This document shows positions 50,526 through 64,000 of a stretch of 64,000 bases of DNA, piece after piece (position 1 is the stretch's first letter; every line of letters starts with the position of its first letter). The stretch lies in NCBI GenBank assembly GCA_034667465.1, contig JAXDJV010000008.1, positions 186,001-250,000 on the forward strand, written 5' to 3'. The DNA comes from JAOBAU01 sp034667465 (GTDB taxonomy: Bacteria > Acidobacteriota > Thermoanaerobaculia > Gp7-AA8). A model generated the notes under the pieces. The model was not told the DNA's origin and ran no database searches. It worked only from the letters and a program-made list of their open reading frames with translations. The position numbers and the translations under genes were made by a program.

Positions 50526-50608
50526 TTGCGCGCGAGCGTCGGCGACAATCCTACTCACACACGCTACACTTCCGGAAACCCCGATCCACCAAATCGTCCG
50601 GAGGTCGC

Positions 50609-52729
50609 ATGCTCCTCTCTCGTCGTGCTTCCGCTCGTCTGCTGCTTGCTTCACTTGCGCTCAACGTCGCGCTGCCGGTTGGCGCGCAACTCGAGCCTTC
50701 GAAACCGCCGAAGCTCATCGGCGAAGTGACGCTCTTCGGCGAAGAAACGCCGAAGGTCGAGGCGGCGACGAAGACCGAGATCCCGATCTCGAAAGCGCCG
50801 GGCGCGATCACCGTCATCACCGCGAAGCAGATCCGCGAATCGGGCGCGCGCACGGTTCCCGATCTCCTGCGCCTCGTCGCCGGCGTCAACGTCCGCTGGA
50901 ACCCGATGGTGCAGACGATCGACATCCGCGGCTTCGGCGAGAACCCGTTCTCGAATCGCGTCCTGCTGCTCATCGACGGCATCCCGTACAACTCGCCCGA
51001 CACCGGCGGCTTTCCGCTCAGCCCCGGCTTCGACATCTTCCCGATCCAGAACATCAAGCGGATCGAAGTCGTGAAAGGACCCGGCTCCTCGCTGTACGGT
51101 GAAAACGCGTACTGGGGCGTGCTGAACATCGTCACGCTTTCCGCTGAAGACGTCTCCGGCGGCTCCGCGGAAATCTACGGCGGCACGCAGGGAACCACCT
51201 CCTTCACCGGCCTTTACGGCGACAAGATCGGCACCGCTTCCTCGATCCTCGGCTCGATCCGGTTGCTGCGCACTCAGTTCCCGCTCGAGTTCTGGAAGGA
51301 CGACAACTCGAAGTTCCGCGCCTCCGATCTCTTCCTGAAAGGCGGGCATCGCGACTTCCAGTTCTCGTACTACCGCCACTCCGACAAGCTCGGCGGATTC
51401 GATGAAGACTTTTCGTCCGAAGGTTTCCCGCCCGGCACCGCGTTCAAGTCGGCGGAGAAGCTCGAACAGACGATCGACATCTTCACGGTGAAGTACAACC
51501 ATCAGCGGCCGAACGAGCCGCTCTCATTCAGCGCCGACGTCTCGTACTCACATCGCTACGGCATGCATTGCGCGGGCTGTCACGCCGCGCAGGAGAAGCC
51601 GGAATTCGGACACGCCGAGGATCATGGATATCAGTTGATCGGCGACTTCCGGATGGGCGTACACAACATCCGCGGACACGAACTGCTGCTCGGCGTTGAA
51701 GGACGGAAACTCGATCGCGGCGATCACAAACACGAGCTGCTCCAGACCGTTCCGCGCAGCACCCTCAGCGGTTACACGAAGTACGCGGCGTACGTGCAGG
51801 ATCAGATGTCGCTGTTCGGCGATCGCGTGCGCGTCGTGGCCGGTGCGCGTTACGACGCGAAGACCGATCTCTTCGAAGCGAAGACGTCGCCACGCATCTC
51901 CGCGATCTATTCACCCAACGACAAAACGGTGCTGCGCGCCGGCTACAGCACCGCGTTCCGCTTCCCGAACTTCTCGGAGCTCTTTCAGGAGAGCTGGTTC
52001 CTCACCGTCTCGAACGAATTCGGCATCTTCCCTCCGATGCCGCTGGCCGTCTTCGCGCCGAATCCGTCGCTGAAACCGGAAGAGATTCAGAACTTCGACC
52101 TCGGCGGCGAATATCAGATCAGCCCGACCGTTTCCGCGAAGGTCGATCTCTTTCGCTCGTCGGTGAAGAACTTCCTCGTGATCGGCTTCACGAATCCGCC
52201 GCCGCCGGCTCCGCCCGGCCTGCAGTTCATGAATCAGCCGGGACGCGCGACCGTCACCGGCGGCGAAGTGGAAGTGCGGACGAACCTGACGCAGGGCGTG
52301 ACCGGTTTCGTGAACTGGGCGCATCAGGAAGAAACGCGTGATGACGATCGCCCCGACGCCTCCGGCAATCGCTTCGAGTTCCCGTACGCGCCGAAGAACA
52401 AGGTCAACGTCGGCAGCTACTTCGGTCCGTTCAACGGCGTGCGCGGCTCGGTCGAGTACGCGTGGCGCGATCAGTACGTTGCGCCGCAGTTCTGGTATCT
52501 CGTCGCGTCAGGCTTCACCGATCCGACCGTGCACGCGTTCAAGTCGTACGGTTTGCTCAACGCGCGCGTCAGCTACGACGTCCCGCTGCGCATCGGCAAA
52601 GACCATCCGCTGCGGTTCTCGGTCTTCGGCAACAACCTGACGAACGAGCATCAGCAGGAAACGCTGGTCGGCGTCGATTCGAGTCTCATCGGCCGACAGC
52701 TTTTCGCGCAAATCGAAATGCATTTCTGA
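50609..52729 (+). CDS. TonB-dependent receptor with CxxCH motif
   Basis: The 706-aa protein has a signal peptide (ends PVGAQ), a plug domain (APGAITVITAKQIRESGARTVPDLLRLVAGVNV…IDIRGFGENPF…IEVVKGPGSSLYGENAYWGVLNIVT) and a beta-barrel ending in ALFAQIEMHF-like aromatic residues (LFAQIEMHF). Residues 321–325 are CAGCH, followed by a His-rich stretch, in what should be an extracellular loop. GGAGG lies close before ATG. It is first in an operon with a TPR protein and a binding protein. The ligand is unknown. Confidence 0.92.
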   Translation: MLLSRRASARLLLASLALNVALPVGAQLEPSKPPKLIGEVTLFGEETPKVEAATKTEIPISKAPGAITVITAKQIRESGARTVPDLLRLVAGVNVRWNPMVQTIDIRGFGENPFSNRVLLLIDGIPYNSPDTGGFPLSPGFDIFPIQNIKRIEVVKGPGSSLYGENAYWGVLNIVTLSAEDVSGGSAEIYGGTQGTTSFTGLYGDKIGTASSILGSIRLLRTQFPLEFWKDDNSKFRASDLFLKGGHRDFQFSYYRHSDKLGGFDEDFSSEGFPPGTAFKSAEKLEQTIDIFTVKYNHQRPNEPLSFSADVSYSHRYGMHCAGCHAAQEKPEFGHAEDHGYQLIGDFRMGVHNIRGHELLLGVEGRKLDRGDHKHELLQTVPRSTLSGYTKYAAYVQDQMSLFGDRVRVVAGARYDAKTDLFEAKTSPRISAIYSPNDKTVLRAGYSTAFRFPNFSELFQESWFLTVSNEFGIFPPMPLAVFAPNPSLKPEEIQNFDLGGEYQISPTVSAKVDLFRSSVKNFLVIGFTNPPPPAPPGLQFMNQPGRATVTGGEVEVRTNLTQGVTGFVNWAHQEETRDDDRPDASGNRFEFPYAPKNKVNVGSYFGPFNGVRGSVEYAWRDQYVAPQFWYLVASGFTDPTVHAFKSYGLLNARVSYDVPLRIGKDHPLRFSVFGNNLTNEHQQETLVGVDSSLIGRQLFAQIEMHF

Positions 52730-52764
52730 CGGGAGCCGCGCGGAGCTAAACTTCGCGCGGTTCC

Positions 52765-55155
52765 ATGCGTCCGCTACTCGCCGCCATCACGTTCGTCGTC
52801 CTCCTCTTCCCGCTCGCCGCCCGCGCGCAGGAGGACATTCCTGAAGCGGCGCGCGCGTTGCTCGAAGAAGCGCGCGCCGCGCAGAACGCAGGCCGGCTCG
52901 ACGAAGCGATCGAGAAATACAACGACGCCATCGCGCGCGTGCCGTCGGCGATCTCGGCGTACGTCTCGCTCGGCGCGATTCACTATCAGCGCGGCGAGCT
53001 CGCCAAGGCTTACGAAGTCTTCACGCGTGGACTCGCGAAAGCGCCCGACAACAAGACGCTGCTCTCGAACGCCGCCGCGGTCGCGCTGCAGCGCGGCGAA
53101 GCGAAGGACGCACTCGGCTACGTCGAGCGCGCGCTGCAACGCGATTCCCGCGATGCCGATCTACACGCGCTTCGCGCCTCGATTCTCCGCGCGCTCAATC
53201 GTCCGAAGGACGCGCTGAACGAGTTGCAGCTCGCGGTGAAAGAAGCGCCCGACGAGCCGAAGCATCACTTCAATCTCGGCAACGCGCTCTACGCGCTCGG
53301 CATGAAAGAGGATGCGATCGTCGCGTATCGCGACGCCATCCGTCGCGACAAGAACTACCTCCGCGCCTGGTTCAACCTCGGCGCCGTGCTGTACGAAACG
53401 CAGAAATACGACGAGGCGCGCAACGCGTACGTCATCGCGCTGCAGCCGATCGAGAAAGCGTTCGCGGCCGGACAGCCGGTCGAATCGGTGAACGCGCGCG
53501 CGTACCTGAACCTCGGCGCGATCTACTTCAAACAGCAGCAGTGGCCGGAAGCGCTCGACGCCTATCGCAAGGCGATGCAGCTCGATTCGACCGAGGTCGC
53601 GTCGTTCTACAACATCGGCTTCATCTACTTCACGACCGGCGAGTTCGCGAAGGCGGAAGAGGCATACAACCGCGCGCTGAAACTCAACGCCGATCTGCCG
53701 CTCGCATATCTGCACCTCGGGCTCATCAACTACAAACGCGGCGCATACGACGCGGCCGTCAAATCACTCGAGCAGGGATTGCCGCGATTCGACGCCGACG
53801 GCCGCCGCGAAGCGCTTCGTGCGCTCGGCGGTTCGTACCTTCACGTCGGCAACGCGAAAGCAGCCGAGGATGCGTACAAGCGCGCGGTGAGCGAGAACGC
53901 GAACGACGTCGAGTCGCTCGTCGCGCTCTCGCGGCTCGCACGCAAAGGCGGACGGAACGCGGAAGCGCGCGGCTACTCCGATCACGCGCGGCAGTTCGCG
54001 CCGGCCAACAGCGCCGTGCTGCTCGAAGCGGCCGCGGTCGCGCGCGGAACAGGCGACACGAGCAGCGAGAAAGCGATCTACACGGAACTGCTGAAGCGCG
54101 AGAACCTCTGGCCCGTTCGCGCGAACCTCGCGTTTCTGTTGATGCGACAGGGCTCGCCGGCCGATGCCGCACAGCAACTGGAACTGGCCGCGCGCAACGC
54201 CGATGCCGCCGCGAAACCGGCGCTGGAAGTCGCGCGCGGAATGCTGCTCGCCGCCACGGGACGAAGCGCCGACGCCGCGAAACTCTTCGAAGCCAACGAC
54301 ACCGTCGCCGCGGCGAACGCGGCCGCCGCCTTGCGCATCGACGCGCAGCGCGCCAGCGCCATCTCGCTCTTCGAGAAAACGCTCGCACGCAATCCCGGCG
54401 AGCTCGAGCCGTTCGTCCGCGGCAACCTCGGACTCGCGCTCTGGCTCGACGGAAAGAACGAAGAGGCGCGCGCACATCTCACCGCCGCGGCGAAAGCGGT
54501 ACCGAAGTGGACCGCACTGCAGCTTGCACTCGGCGCGATCGCGCTCGCCGATCGTGACTACGCTACCGCCATCGAAAAGCTCGGCGCCTGCGCGCAGCGC
54601 GACGCGCTCGACGATCGCGGGCAGCTGATGCAGATGATCGTCGGCTCTCACGACGAAGTCTGCGCACGCGCGCAGCAGTGGCTCGGCAGCGCGCTCGTCG
54701 GCAACGCCGGCGCGACGCTCGCGAAATCGATCCGATCGCCGGAAGCACGCGCGCAACTCGATCGCGCACTCGCACTGCCACTCGATGCGAAAACACGCGG
54801 CATCGCGCTCTACCTGCGCGGCACCACGCGCCTCGCCAATGGTGACGACGACGACGCGCGCGACGATCTGACGAAAGCGCTCGCCGCCGGCCTTTCGTCG
54901 CAGCTCGCCGCAAACGCGCACAACAACCTCGGCGTCGCGCTGCAGCACCTAGGCTCGTCCGACGCCGCGACGCGCGAGTTCGATACAGCACGACGCGCTC
55001 GCGTAAAAGCAGCAACGCTCAATCTCGCGATCACCACGGAATCCGACAAGCCGAACGAAGCGCAGAAGTTGTACGAAGAGTACGTGGCCTCAGGTGGCGC
55101 GCGCGAAGCGCAGGTGCGCGAATGGCTGCAGCGGATGCGGAGGAGCGAGCCGTGA
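52765..55155 (+). CDS. large exported TPR-repeat protein
   Basis: The 796-aa protein has a signal peptide (ends AARAQ). About fifteen or more TPR units run through most of its length, for example AGRLDEAIEKYNDAIARVPS, GELAKAYEVFTRGLAKAPDN and MKEDAIVAYRDAIRRDKNYL. It probably acts as a periplasmic scaffold for the neighbouring receptor and binding protein. The stop overlaps the next start as GTGA. Confidence 0.85.
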   Translation: MRPLLAAITFVVLLFPLAARAQEDIPEAARALLEEARAAQNAGRLDEAIEKYNDAIARVPSAISAYVSLGAIHYQRGELAKAYEVFTRGLAKAPDNKTLLSNAAAVALQRGEAKDALGYVERALQRDSRDADLHALRASILRALNRPKDALNELQLAVKEAPDEPKHHFNLGNALYALGMKEDAIVAYRDAIRRDKNYLRAWFNLGAVLYETQKYDEARNAYVIALQPIEKAFAAGQPVESVNARAYLNLGAIYFKQQQWPEALDAYRKAMQLDSTEVASFYNIGFIYFTTGEFAKAEEAYNRALKLNADLPLAYLHLGLINYKRGAYDAAVKSLEQGLPRFDADGRREALRALGGSYLHVGNAKAAEDAYKRAVSENANDVESLVALSRLARKGGRNAEARGYSDHARQFAPANSAVLLEAAAVARGTGDTSSEKAIYTELLKRENLWPVRANLAFLLMRQGSPADAAQQLELAARNADAAAKPALEVARGMLLAATGRSADAAKLFEANDTVAAANAAAALRIDAQRASAISLFEKTLARNPGELEPFVRGNLGLALWLDGKNEEARAHLTAAAKAVPKWTALQLALGAIALADRDYATAIEKLGACAQRDALDDRGQLMQMIVGSHDEVCARAQQWLGSALVGNAGATLAKSIRSPEARAQLDRALALPLDAKTRGIALYLRGTTRLANGDDDDARDDLTKALAAGLSSQLAANAHNNLGVALQHLGSSDAATREFDTARRARVKAATLNLAITTESDKPNEAQKLYEEYVASGGAREAQVREWLQRMRRSEP

Positions 55156-56051
55156 GACGACTCCTGATCGCCGCCGCGCTGCTCCTCTTCGCGACGACCG
55201 CATCCGCGCAGCGGACGCTCGTCGTCTACCTCCCCGACTCCCCCGCCGAATCGGCGAAGAAACTCGCCGAGAGTGTCACCGATCTTGCGCAATCGGTCAG
55301 CCAGCGCTCCGGCGTTCCGTTCGAGCTGAAGTTCTTTCGCAAAGCCGAGGACTGCGCGACGTTCGTCGCGGCGAATCGCCGTGACATCGGATTGATCGTC
55401 GCGCCGCCGGAGTTCATCGCCGAACTGCCGGACGACCTCGGACTCGCGCCGATCTATCAGTTCTCGCGCAGCGGAAAAGAAACCTATCGCCGCATCGTGA
55501 TCGTTCGCAGCGCCGATCCCGCGCGCTCGCTCGCCGATCTGCGCGGACGGACGATCAGCGTCGTACAGCCGTTCGCACGCAGCGCGTTCCGCAGCGATGC
55601 GCCTGCGTTCCGCGCAATCGTTCCCGCTGCTGATGACCAGACGGCGGCCGCGAACGTGCTTTACGGCGGCTCCGATGCGGCGCTCGTCTCGGAGTTGAAT
55701 CCGGTCGCGGCCGCGCACATCGGCAAAGAGCTGCGCGTCATTCACACGACCGGCAACGTGCCGCTGCCGATCGTCGCGATCCGCGGCGCAGCGTTCAACG
55801 ACCGCGAGCGTGAAGCGGTCGAGTCGGCGTTCATGGCGTCGCAGACCACGCTCGCCGCGATTCAGGTCACCGGCCTCGCACGCCTCGGCGGCCGCGAAGA
55901 GACGCCGCGTCCACCGGAAGAGAAGAAGCAGCTCGAGATCGTTGGCGTGAGTGTGGAAGCGCTCGACTTGCCGGCGCCATCGACCGCGTCGCTGACGGTG
56001 CCGGTGATGGTGGCGATGGAAGTGCCGGAGATCGTGATTCCGGAGCAGTAG
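55152..56051 (+). CDS. PhnD-like periplasmic binding protein
   Basis: The 299-aa protein has a signal peptide (LLIAAALLLFATTASAQ). A type II periplasmic-binding-protein pattern follows: TLVVYLPDSPAESAKKL, ADLRGRTISVVQPFARSAFR and AANVLYGGSDAALVSELNPV, as in PhnD and related phosphate/phosphonate-binding proteins. A C-terminal tail of about 50 aa is unusual (EEKKQLEIVGVSVEALDLPAPS). No ABC permease is adjacent. GTG 55152 overlaps the TPR stop. Confidence 0.75.
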   Translation: MRRLLIAAALLLFATTASAQRTLVVYLPDSPAESAKKLAESVTDLAQSVSQRSGVPFELKFFRKAEDCATFVAANRRDIGLIVAPPEFIAELPDDLGLAPIYQFSRSGKETYRRIVIVRSADPARSLADLRGRTISVVQPFARSAFRSDAPAFRAIVPAADDQTAAANVLYGGSDAALVSELNPVAAAHIGKELRVIHTTGNVPLPIVAIRGAAFNDREREAVESAFMASQTTLAAIQVTGLARLGGREETPRPPEEKKQLEIVGVSVEALDLPAPSTASLTVPVMVAMEVPEIVIPEQ

Positions 56052-56053
56052 CG

Positions 56054-56416
56054 CTACGTCAGCAGCGACTCGATCTTTCCCAGCAACCTGGGCAGATCGA
56101 TCGGCTTCGTATCGTACTCGTTGCAGCCGGCTTCCATGGCGCGTTCGCGCTCGCCGGCCATGGCATGCGCGGTGAGCGCGATGATCGGAATGTGTCCCGT
56201 CTTCGCGTCGCCTTTCAGCACGCCGGCGGCGCCCCATCCGTCGAGCACCGGCAGACTCATATCGAGAAGAATCAGATCGGGCGACTCGGCGCGCGCGACG
56301 GCGATGCCGTGCTGCCCGTCGACGGCCGTCACGACGTCATAACCGCGCTTCTGCAGACGGCGCTGCAGCATGTCGCGATTCATCTCGTTGTCTTCCACCA
56401 GGAGGATCTTCGCCAT
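56054..56416 (-). CDS. single-domain response regulator (receiver)
   Basis: The 120-aa CheY-like receiver has MAKILLVEDNEMNRDML (acid pair), phospho-acceptor Asp in LILLDMSLP, the Thr in IIALTAHAM and Lys in YDTKPID. There is no output domain, so it is a phosphate carrier. ATG 56416 lies 5 bp after the hybrid kinase stop. The frame extends upstream to 56731 only as an overlap with the kinase gene. Confidence 0.93.
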   Translation of the reverse strand: MAKILLVEDNEMNRDMLQRRLQKRGYDVVTAVDGQHGIAVARAESPDLILLDMSLPVLDGWGAAGVLKGDAKTGHIPIIALTAHAMAGERERAMEAGCNEYDTKPIDLPRLLGKIESLLT

Positions 56417-56421
56417 AGGTC

Positions 56422-60887
<4,466 letters not shown>

Positions 60888-60978
60888 GAGGCCGGTTCGC
60901 CGATGGTACAACGGGTAGGGTTCGACCTTCTTTCCGGCACTCCTCTTATGAAGCCATTCCATCACGAGGAGCCCAGCC

Positions 60979-62931
60979 ATGATTCGTTTCAGAACCGAGC
61001 CAGCCGACGTCGATCGCCGGAACTCAAAGATCCGCGATCGCCGCGGCCTCAAACGGGTGACCGCAGACCGACGGAGACCGAAGACACGCAAATTCGATGC
61101 GGTCGCCGACACGCTCGACTTCCGCGACCGAATGTACGAGCCGACGCTGATCGAAGTTCCGGCCGAGCTGCCGCTCGAGCGCTACCTGCGATACGGCGTA
61201 CCGATTCTCGATCAGGGTTTTGAGGGAGCGTGCACCGGCTTCGGCCTCGCGACGGTCGCGAATTTTCTGCTGCGGCAGAAAGGGATTCATCGCGGCCGCG
61301 AAACCGTCAGTCCGCAGATGCTGTTCGACCTCGCCCGCCGTTACGACGAGTGGCCGGGAACCGAATACGACTGGTCGAGCGCGCGCGGCGCGATGAAGGC
61401 GTGGCACAAGCACGGCGTCTGCGCGATGAAGCACTGGAAGGTCGGCGAGTTCCCGCCGCTCAGCGACGATCTCGCGCGCGACGCGGTGACGCGGCCGCTC
61501 GGCGCCTACTCGCGCGTCAATCATCGCGATCTCGTCAGCATGCACGCGGCGATCACCGAAGTCGGAATCCTTTACGCGACGAGCGATGTGCACATCGGCT
61601 GGCAGAATCCTCCCGACGACGGCACGATCGTTCGCAGCGACGCGATCATCGGCGGTCACGCCTTCGCGATCGTCGGATACGACCGCCGCGGTTTCTGGAT
61701 TCAGAACTCGTGGGGAAAGACGTGGGGACGCGGCGGATTCGGCCATCTCACTTACGACGACTGGCTGACGAACGGCAACGACGCGTGGGTCGCGCGCCTC
61801 GGCGTACCGATCGAGCTGACCGCGCAGATCGAGCGCGGCACGGCGCCACGAGCGTCGGCAGCGCAATCACCGGCAGCCGATTTCGCGTCGCTGCGACGCT
61901 TCATCATCAGCACCGGCAATGATGGCCAGCTGCTGACGACCGGCCAGTTCGGCACGAGCGAAGCGGACGTCGCCACGATCATCAACGACGATTTCGCGAA
62001 GGCATCGGCGAAGTGGCCGGTGAAGCGGCTGCTGTTCTTCGCGCACGGCGGCTTGAACAGCGAGGACTCCGCGGTCGATCGCGTTCGCAAACTGCACCAG
62101 CGTCTTCTCGATCAGCAGATCTATCCGATCTTCTTCGCGTGGCACAGTGACTTCTTCAGCACGCTGAAAAACATTTTCGACGACGCGATGTCGCGCAATC
62201 GCCCGTCCGGCGGCGTCGCGGCGGCGAAGGATTTCATGCTCGATCGCTTCGACGATTTCCTCGAGCCGCTGGCGCGCGCGCTGACCGGTCTCGCGGAGTG
62301 GACGGAGATGAAGGAGAACGCGATGCGCGCGTCGAGCACGCCGAAGGGCGGCGCGCGGATCGTCGCGAACGTGCTCGCGAAACAGATCAAAGACAACGGC
62401 CCCGTCGAGATTCATCTCTCCGGACACAGCGCCGGCGCGGTCTTCATCGGGGCGCTCGCACAACTGCTGGCGACCAAGGGCGTCATCGCGAGCGGTCCGC
62501 TCAAGGGTCAGCGCGGCCTCGGGCTTCCGGTTTCGTCGACGACGCTCTTCGCGCCGGCGTGTACGTTCAAATTCTTCCGCGAGACTTACGTGCCGCTGAT
62601 CAAGGCGAATGCGATCGGCCGCTACAGCACGTTCACGCTTACCGATCGATTCGAGCAGGACGACGACTGCGCGCGCATCTACAACAAGTCGCTGCTCTAC
62701 CTCGTCTCGAACGCGCTCGAACAGGAGACGTTCCGCGTACCGCTGTTTCGTCCGGAGGGAGAGAAGCTCGCCGGCATGCAGCTCTTCATCAAGAAGGAGA
62801 TCGCGCGCGATCCTGCGCTCGCGAAGATCTTCAATCCGAACGACTGGATCCTGTCGCCGAACAGCGTGCCGTCCGGCTCTCCGAACGCATCGCGTGCGAC
62901 GAAGCACGGCGGCTTTTGGATGACGACGTGA
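60979..62931 (+). CDS. papain-like (C1) peptidase fused to alpha/beta hydrolase
   Basis: The 650-aa protein has no signal peptide. The N-terminal half is a C1A peptidase with oxyanion Gln79, nucleophile Cys85 (LDQGFEGACTGFG), His227 (GGHAFAIVGY) and Asn243 (QNSWGKTWG). The C-terminal half (about 300–650) looks like an alpha/beta hydrolase with FFAHGGLNS and the nucleophile elbow HLSGHSAGAVF (Ser484). It could cleave a peptide and an ester. The start is divergent from the kinase operon by about 90 bp. A 41-aa ORF is coupled downstream. Confidence 0.85.
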   Translation: MIRFRTEPADVDRRNSKIRDRRGLKRVTADRRRPKTRKFDAVADTLDFRDRMYEPTLIEVPAELPLERYLRYGVPILDQGFEGACTGFGLATVANFLLRQKGIHRGRETVSPQMLFDLARRYDEWPGTEYDWSSARGAMKAWHKHGVCAMKHWKVGEFPPLSDDLARDAVTRPLGAYSRVNHRDLVSMHAAITEVGILYATSDVHIGWQNPPDDGTIVRSDAIIGGHAFAIVGYDRRGFWIQNSWGKTWGRGGFGHLTYDDWLTNGNDAWVARLGVPIELTAQIERGTAPRASAAQSPAADFASLRRFIISTGNDGQLLTTGQFGTSEADVATIINDDFAKASAKWPVKRLLFFAHGGLNSEDSAVDRVRKLHQRLLDQQIYPIFFAWHSDFFSTLKNIFDDAMSRNRPSGGVAAAKDFMLDRFDDFLEPLARALTGLAEWTEMKENAMRASSTPKGGARIVANVLAKQIKDNGPVEIHLSGHSAGAVFIGALAQLLATKGVIASGPLKGQRGLGLPVSSTTLFAPACTFKFFRETYVPLIKANAIGRYSTFTLTDRFEQDDDCARIYNKSLLYLVSNALEQETFRVPLFRPEGEKLAGMQLFIKKEIARDPALAKIFNPNDWILSPNSVPSGSPNASRATKHGGFWMTT

Positions 62932-63053
62932 CGATCGCCGCATTGATGGCGCGTATCACCGCGGCGCCGCAGCCCGCGCCGCAACCGGGCGCCGGGTTCG
63001 CGTTTACGGCCGAGCATCTGCGCGACGTGAGGCGGACGATCAACGCGGTGTAA
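62928..63053 (+). CDS. 41-aa ORF coupled to the peptidase gene
   Basis: GTG 62928 overlaps the peptidase stop as GTGA. The product starts with VTIAALMARITAAPQ, then has a Pro/Gln-rich PAPQPGAG segment and ends EHLRDVRRTINAV. A terminator follows at once. It could be an inhibitor, substrate or partner of the peptidase; no family is known to me. Confidence 0.5.
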   Translation: MTIAALMARITAAPQPAPQPGAGFAFTAEHLRDVRRTINAV

Positions 63054-63058
63054 AAGAA

Positions 63059-63088
63059 AAAGGGCGGGCCGAAGATGGCCCGCCCTTT
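63059..63088. terminator. bidirectional terminator
   Basis: A 12-bp perfect stem AAAGGGCGGGCC / GGCCCGCCCTTT with a 6-nt loop has A-rich and T-rich flanks. It lies between the convergent 41-aa ORF and ahcY and can serve both. Confidence 0.85.
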
Positions 63089-63106
63089 CGTTCGTTTCAA
63101 CGAAAT

Positions 63107-64000
63107 TTAGTAGCGGTAGTGATCCGGTTTGTACGGACCTTCTGCCGGGATGCCGAGGTACTTCGCCTGATCGGCGCTGAGCTCGGTCAGTTCGACGCCG
63201 AGGTGCGCGAGATGCAGACGCGCCACTTCTTCGTCGAGCTTCTTCGGGAGCACGTAAACCTCTTTGCCGTACTCGCCGCGATTGTTCCAGAGCGCCAGCT
63301 GCGCGAGCACCTGGTTCGTGAACGACGCCGACATGACGAACGAGGGGTGGCCGGTCGCGCAGCCGAGGTTCATCAGACGGCCTTCGGCCAGGATCAGCAC
63401 CGAGTGACCATCCGGGAACACGTACTCGTCGTACTGCGGCTTGATGTTGACGCGCTTCACGCCCGACATCTTTTTCAGTCCGGCCATGTCGATCTCATTG
63501 TCGAAGTGGCCGATGTTGCTGACGATGGCGTTGTGCTTCATCTTCGCCATGTGATCGGCGGTGATGATGTCTTTGTTGCCGGTCGAGGTGACGAAGATGT
63601 CGGCGCGCTCGAGAACGCTCTCGAGCTTGCGAACTTCGAAGCCTTCCATCGCCGCCTGCAGCGCGCAGATCGGATCGATCTCGGTGACGACGACGCGCGC
63701 GCCCTGGCCGCGCAGCGCCTGCGCGCAACCCTTGCCGACTTCGCCGAAACCGCAGACGACGGCGAGCTTGCCGGCGATCATGACGTCGGTGGCGCGATTG
63801 AGTCCGTCGATGACGGAGTGGCGGCAGCCGTAGATGTTGTCGAACTTCGACTTCGTCACGGAGTCGTTGACGTTGATGGCCGGGAAGAGCAGCGTGCCCG
63901 CTTCCTTCATCTGGTAGAGACGATGAACGCCGGTCGTCGTCTCCTCGGAGACGCCCCTGAGGTCGGCGGCGATGCGCGTCCAGCGCTGCGGATCGCGCTT
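63107..64000 (-). CDS. ahcY: adenosylhomocysteinase (5' partial)
   Basis: The visible 297 codons are the C-terminal part; the frame is open to the window end and the start lies beyond. Motifs include GVHRLYQMKEAGTLLFPAINVNDSVTKSKFDN, the NAD-binding VVCGFGEVGKGCAQALRGQGARV and the C-terminal LGIPAEGPYKPDHYRY. It hydrolyses S-adenosylhomocysteine to adenosine and homocysteine. It shares a terminator with the convergent peptidase operon. Confidence 0.97.
   Translation of the reverse strand, partial: KRDPQRWTRIAADLRGVSEETTTGVHRLYQMKEAGTLLFPAINVNDSVTKSKFDNIYGCRHSVIDGLNRATDVMIAGKLAVVCGFGEVGKGCAQALRGQGARVVVTEIDPICALQAAMEGFEVRKLESVLERADIFVTSTGNKDIITADHMAKMKHNAIVSNIGHFDNEIDMAGLKKMSGVKRVNIKPQYDEYVFPDGHSVLILAEGRLMNLGCATGHPSFVMSASFTNQVLAQLALWNNRGEYGKEVYVLPKKLDEEVARLHLAHLGVELTELSADQAKYLGIPAEGPYKPDHYRY

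Overview
The window is GC-rich, densely coded chromosomal DNA from what is probably an Acidobacteriota-type bacterium. That placement is an inference. It rests on a GWxTD/VWA secreted protein, a DUF4388 (PATAN) protein, a large MoxR–DUF58–DUF4129–DUF4350–SpoIIM–RDD operon, a DUF4097 protein behind an ECF-type sigma factor, and TonB receptor and TPR genes. No rRNA, tRNA, CRISPR array, phage or classical insertion sequence was seen. Many genes overlap by 1–4 nt.

Layout. 1–10.9 kb: housekeeping and enzyme genes (epoxide-hydrolase-like protein, epimerase, ribosomal protein S1, histidine phosphatase, ApaG, aldo/keto reductase, DUF4403, methyltransferase, DinB) with several palindromic dispersed repeats between them. 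10.9–17.4 kb: M3 peptidase, TPR protein, Fpg/Nei glycosylase, then a sigma–anti-sigma–DUF4097 operon. 18.1–27.8 kb: one collinear operon around MoxR/DUF58, with four zinc-finger membrane proteins, two of them fused to RDD domains. 27.8–39.6 kb: aromatic amino acid biosynthesis. This holds a chorismate mutase–DAHP synthase–MerB-like operon behind a Phe/Tyr-rich leader peptide and attenuator, a trpGDCFBA operon without trpE, and aroC in an lgt–tauE–aroC unit. Between aroC and an aminotransferase lies a 395-bp unit in which a GIY-YIG nuclease gene is tightly framed by 40-bp inverted repeats of the same family that is scattered elsewhere in the window.

40.8–45.8 kb: DUF4388 protein, cysteine desulfurase and the GWxTD/VWA protein. 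45.8–49.7 kb: an accessory, partly degraded stretch with a methyltransferase pseudogene carrying two frameshifts, an LpxL-like acyltransferase, a membrane methyltransferase and two small hypothetical proteins. 49.7–56.1 kb: sterol-desaturase-family protein, then a TonB receptor with a CxxCH motif, a TPR protein and a PhnD-like binding protein in one operon. 56.1–60.9 kb: a phosphorelay operon consisting of a HisKA–REC–GAF–Ser/Thr kinase fusion, a hybrid histidine kinase and a single receiver. 61–63 kb: a papain-like peptidase fused to an alpha/beta hydrolase with a coupled 41-aa ORF. The window ends inside ahcY.

The strongest candidates for something undescribed are the GIY-YIG/inverted-repeat unit with its related solo and paired repeats, and the attenuated aromatic operon carrying a MerB-like passenger gene. 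The kinase fusion and the papain–hydrolase pair are secondary candidates.
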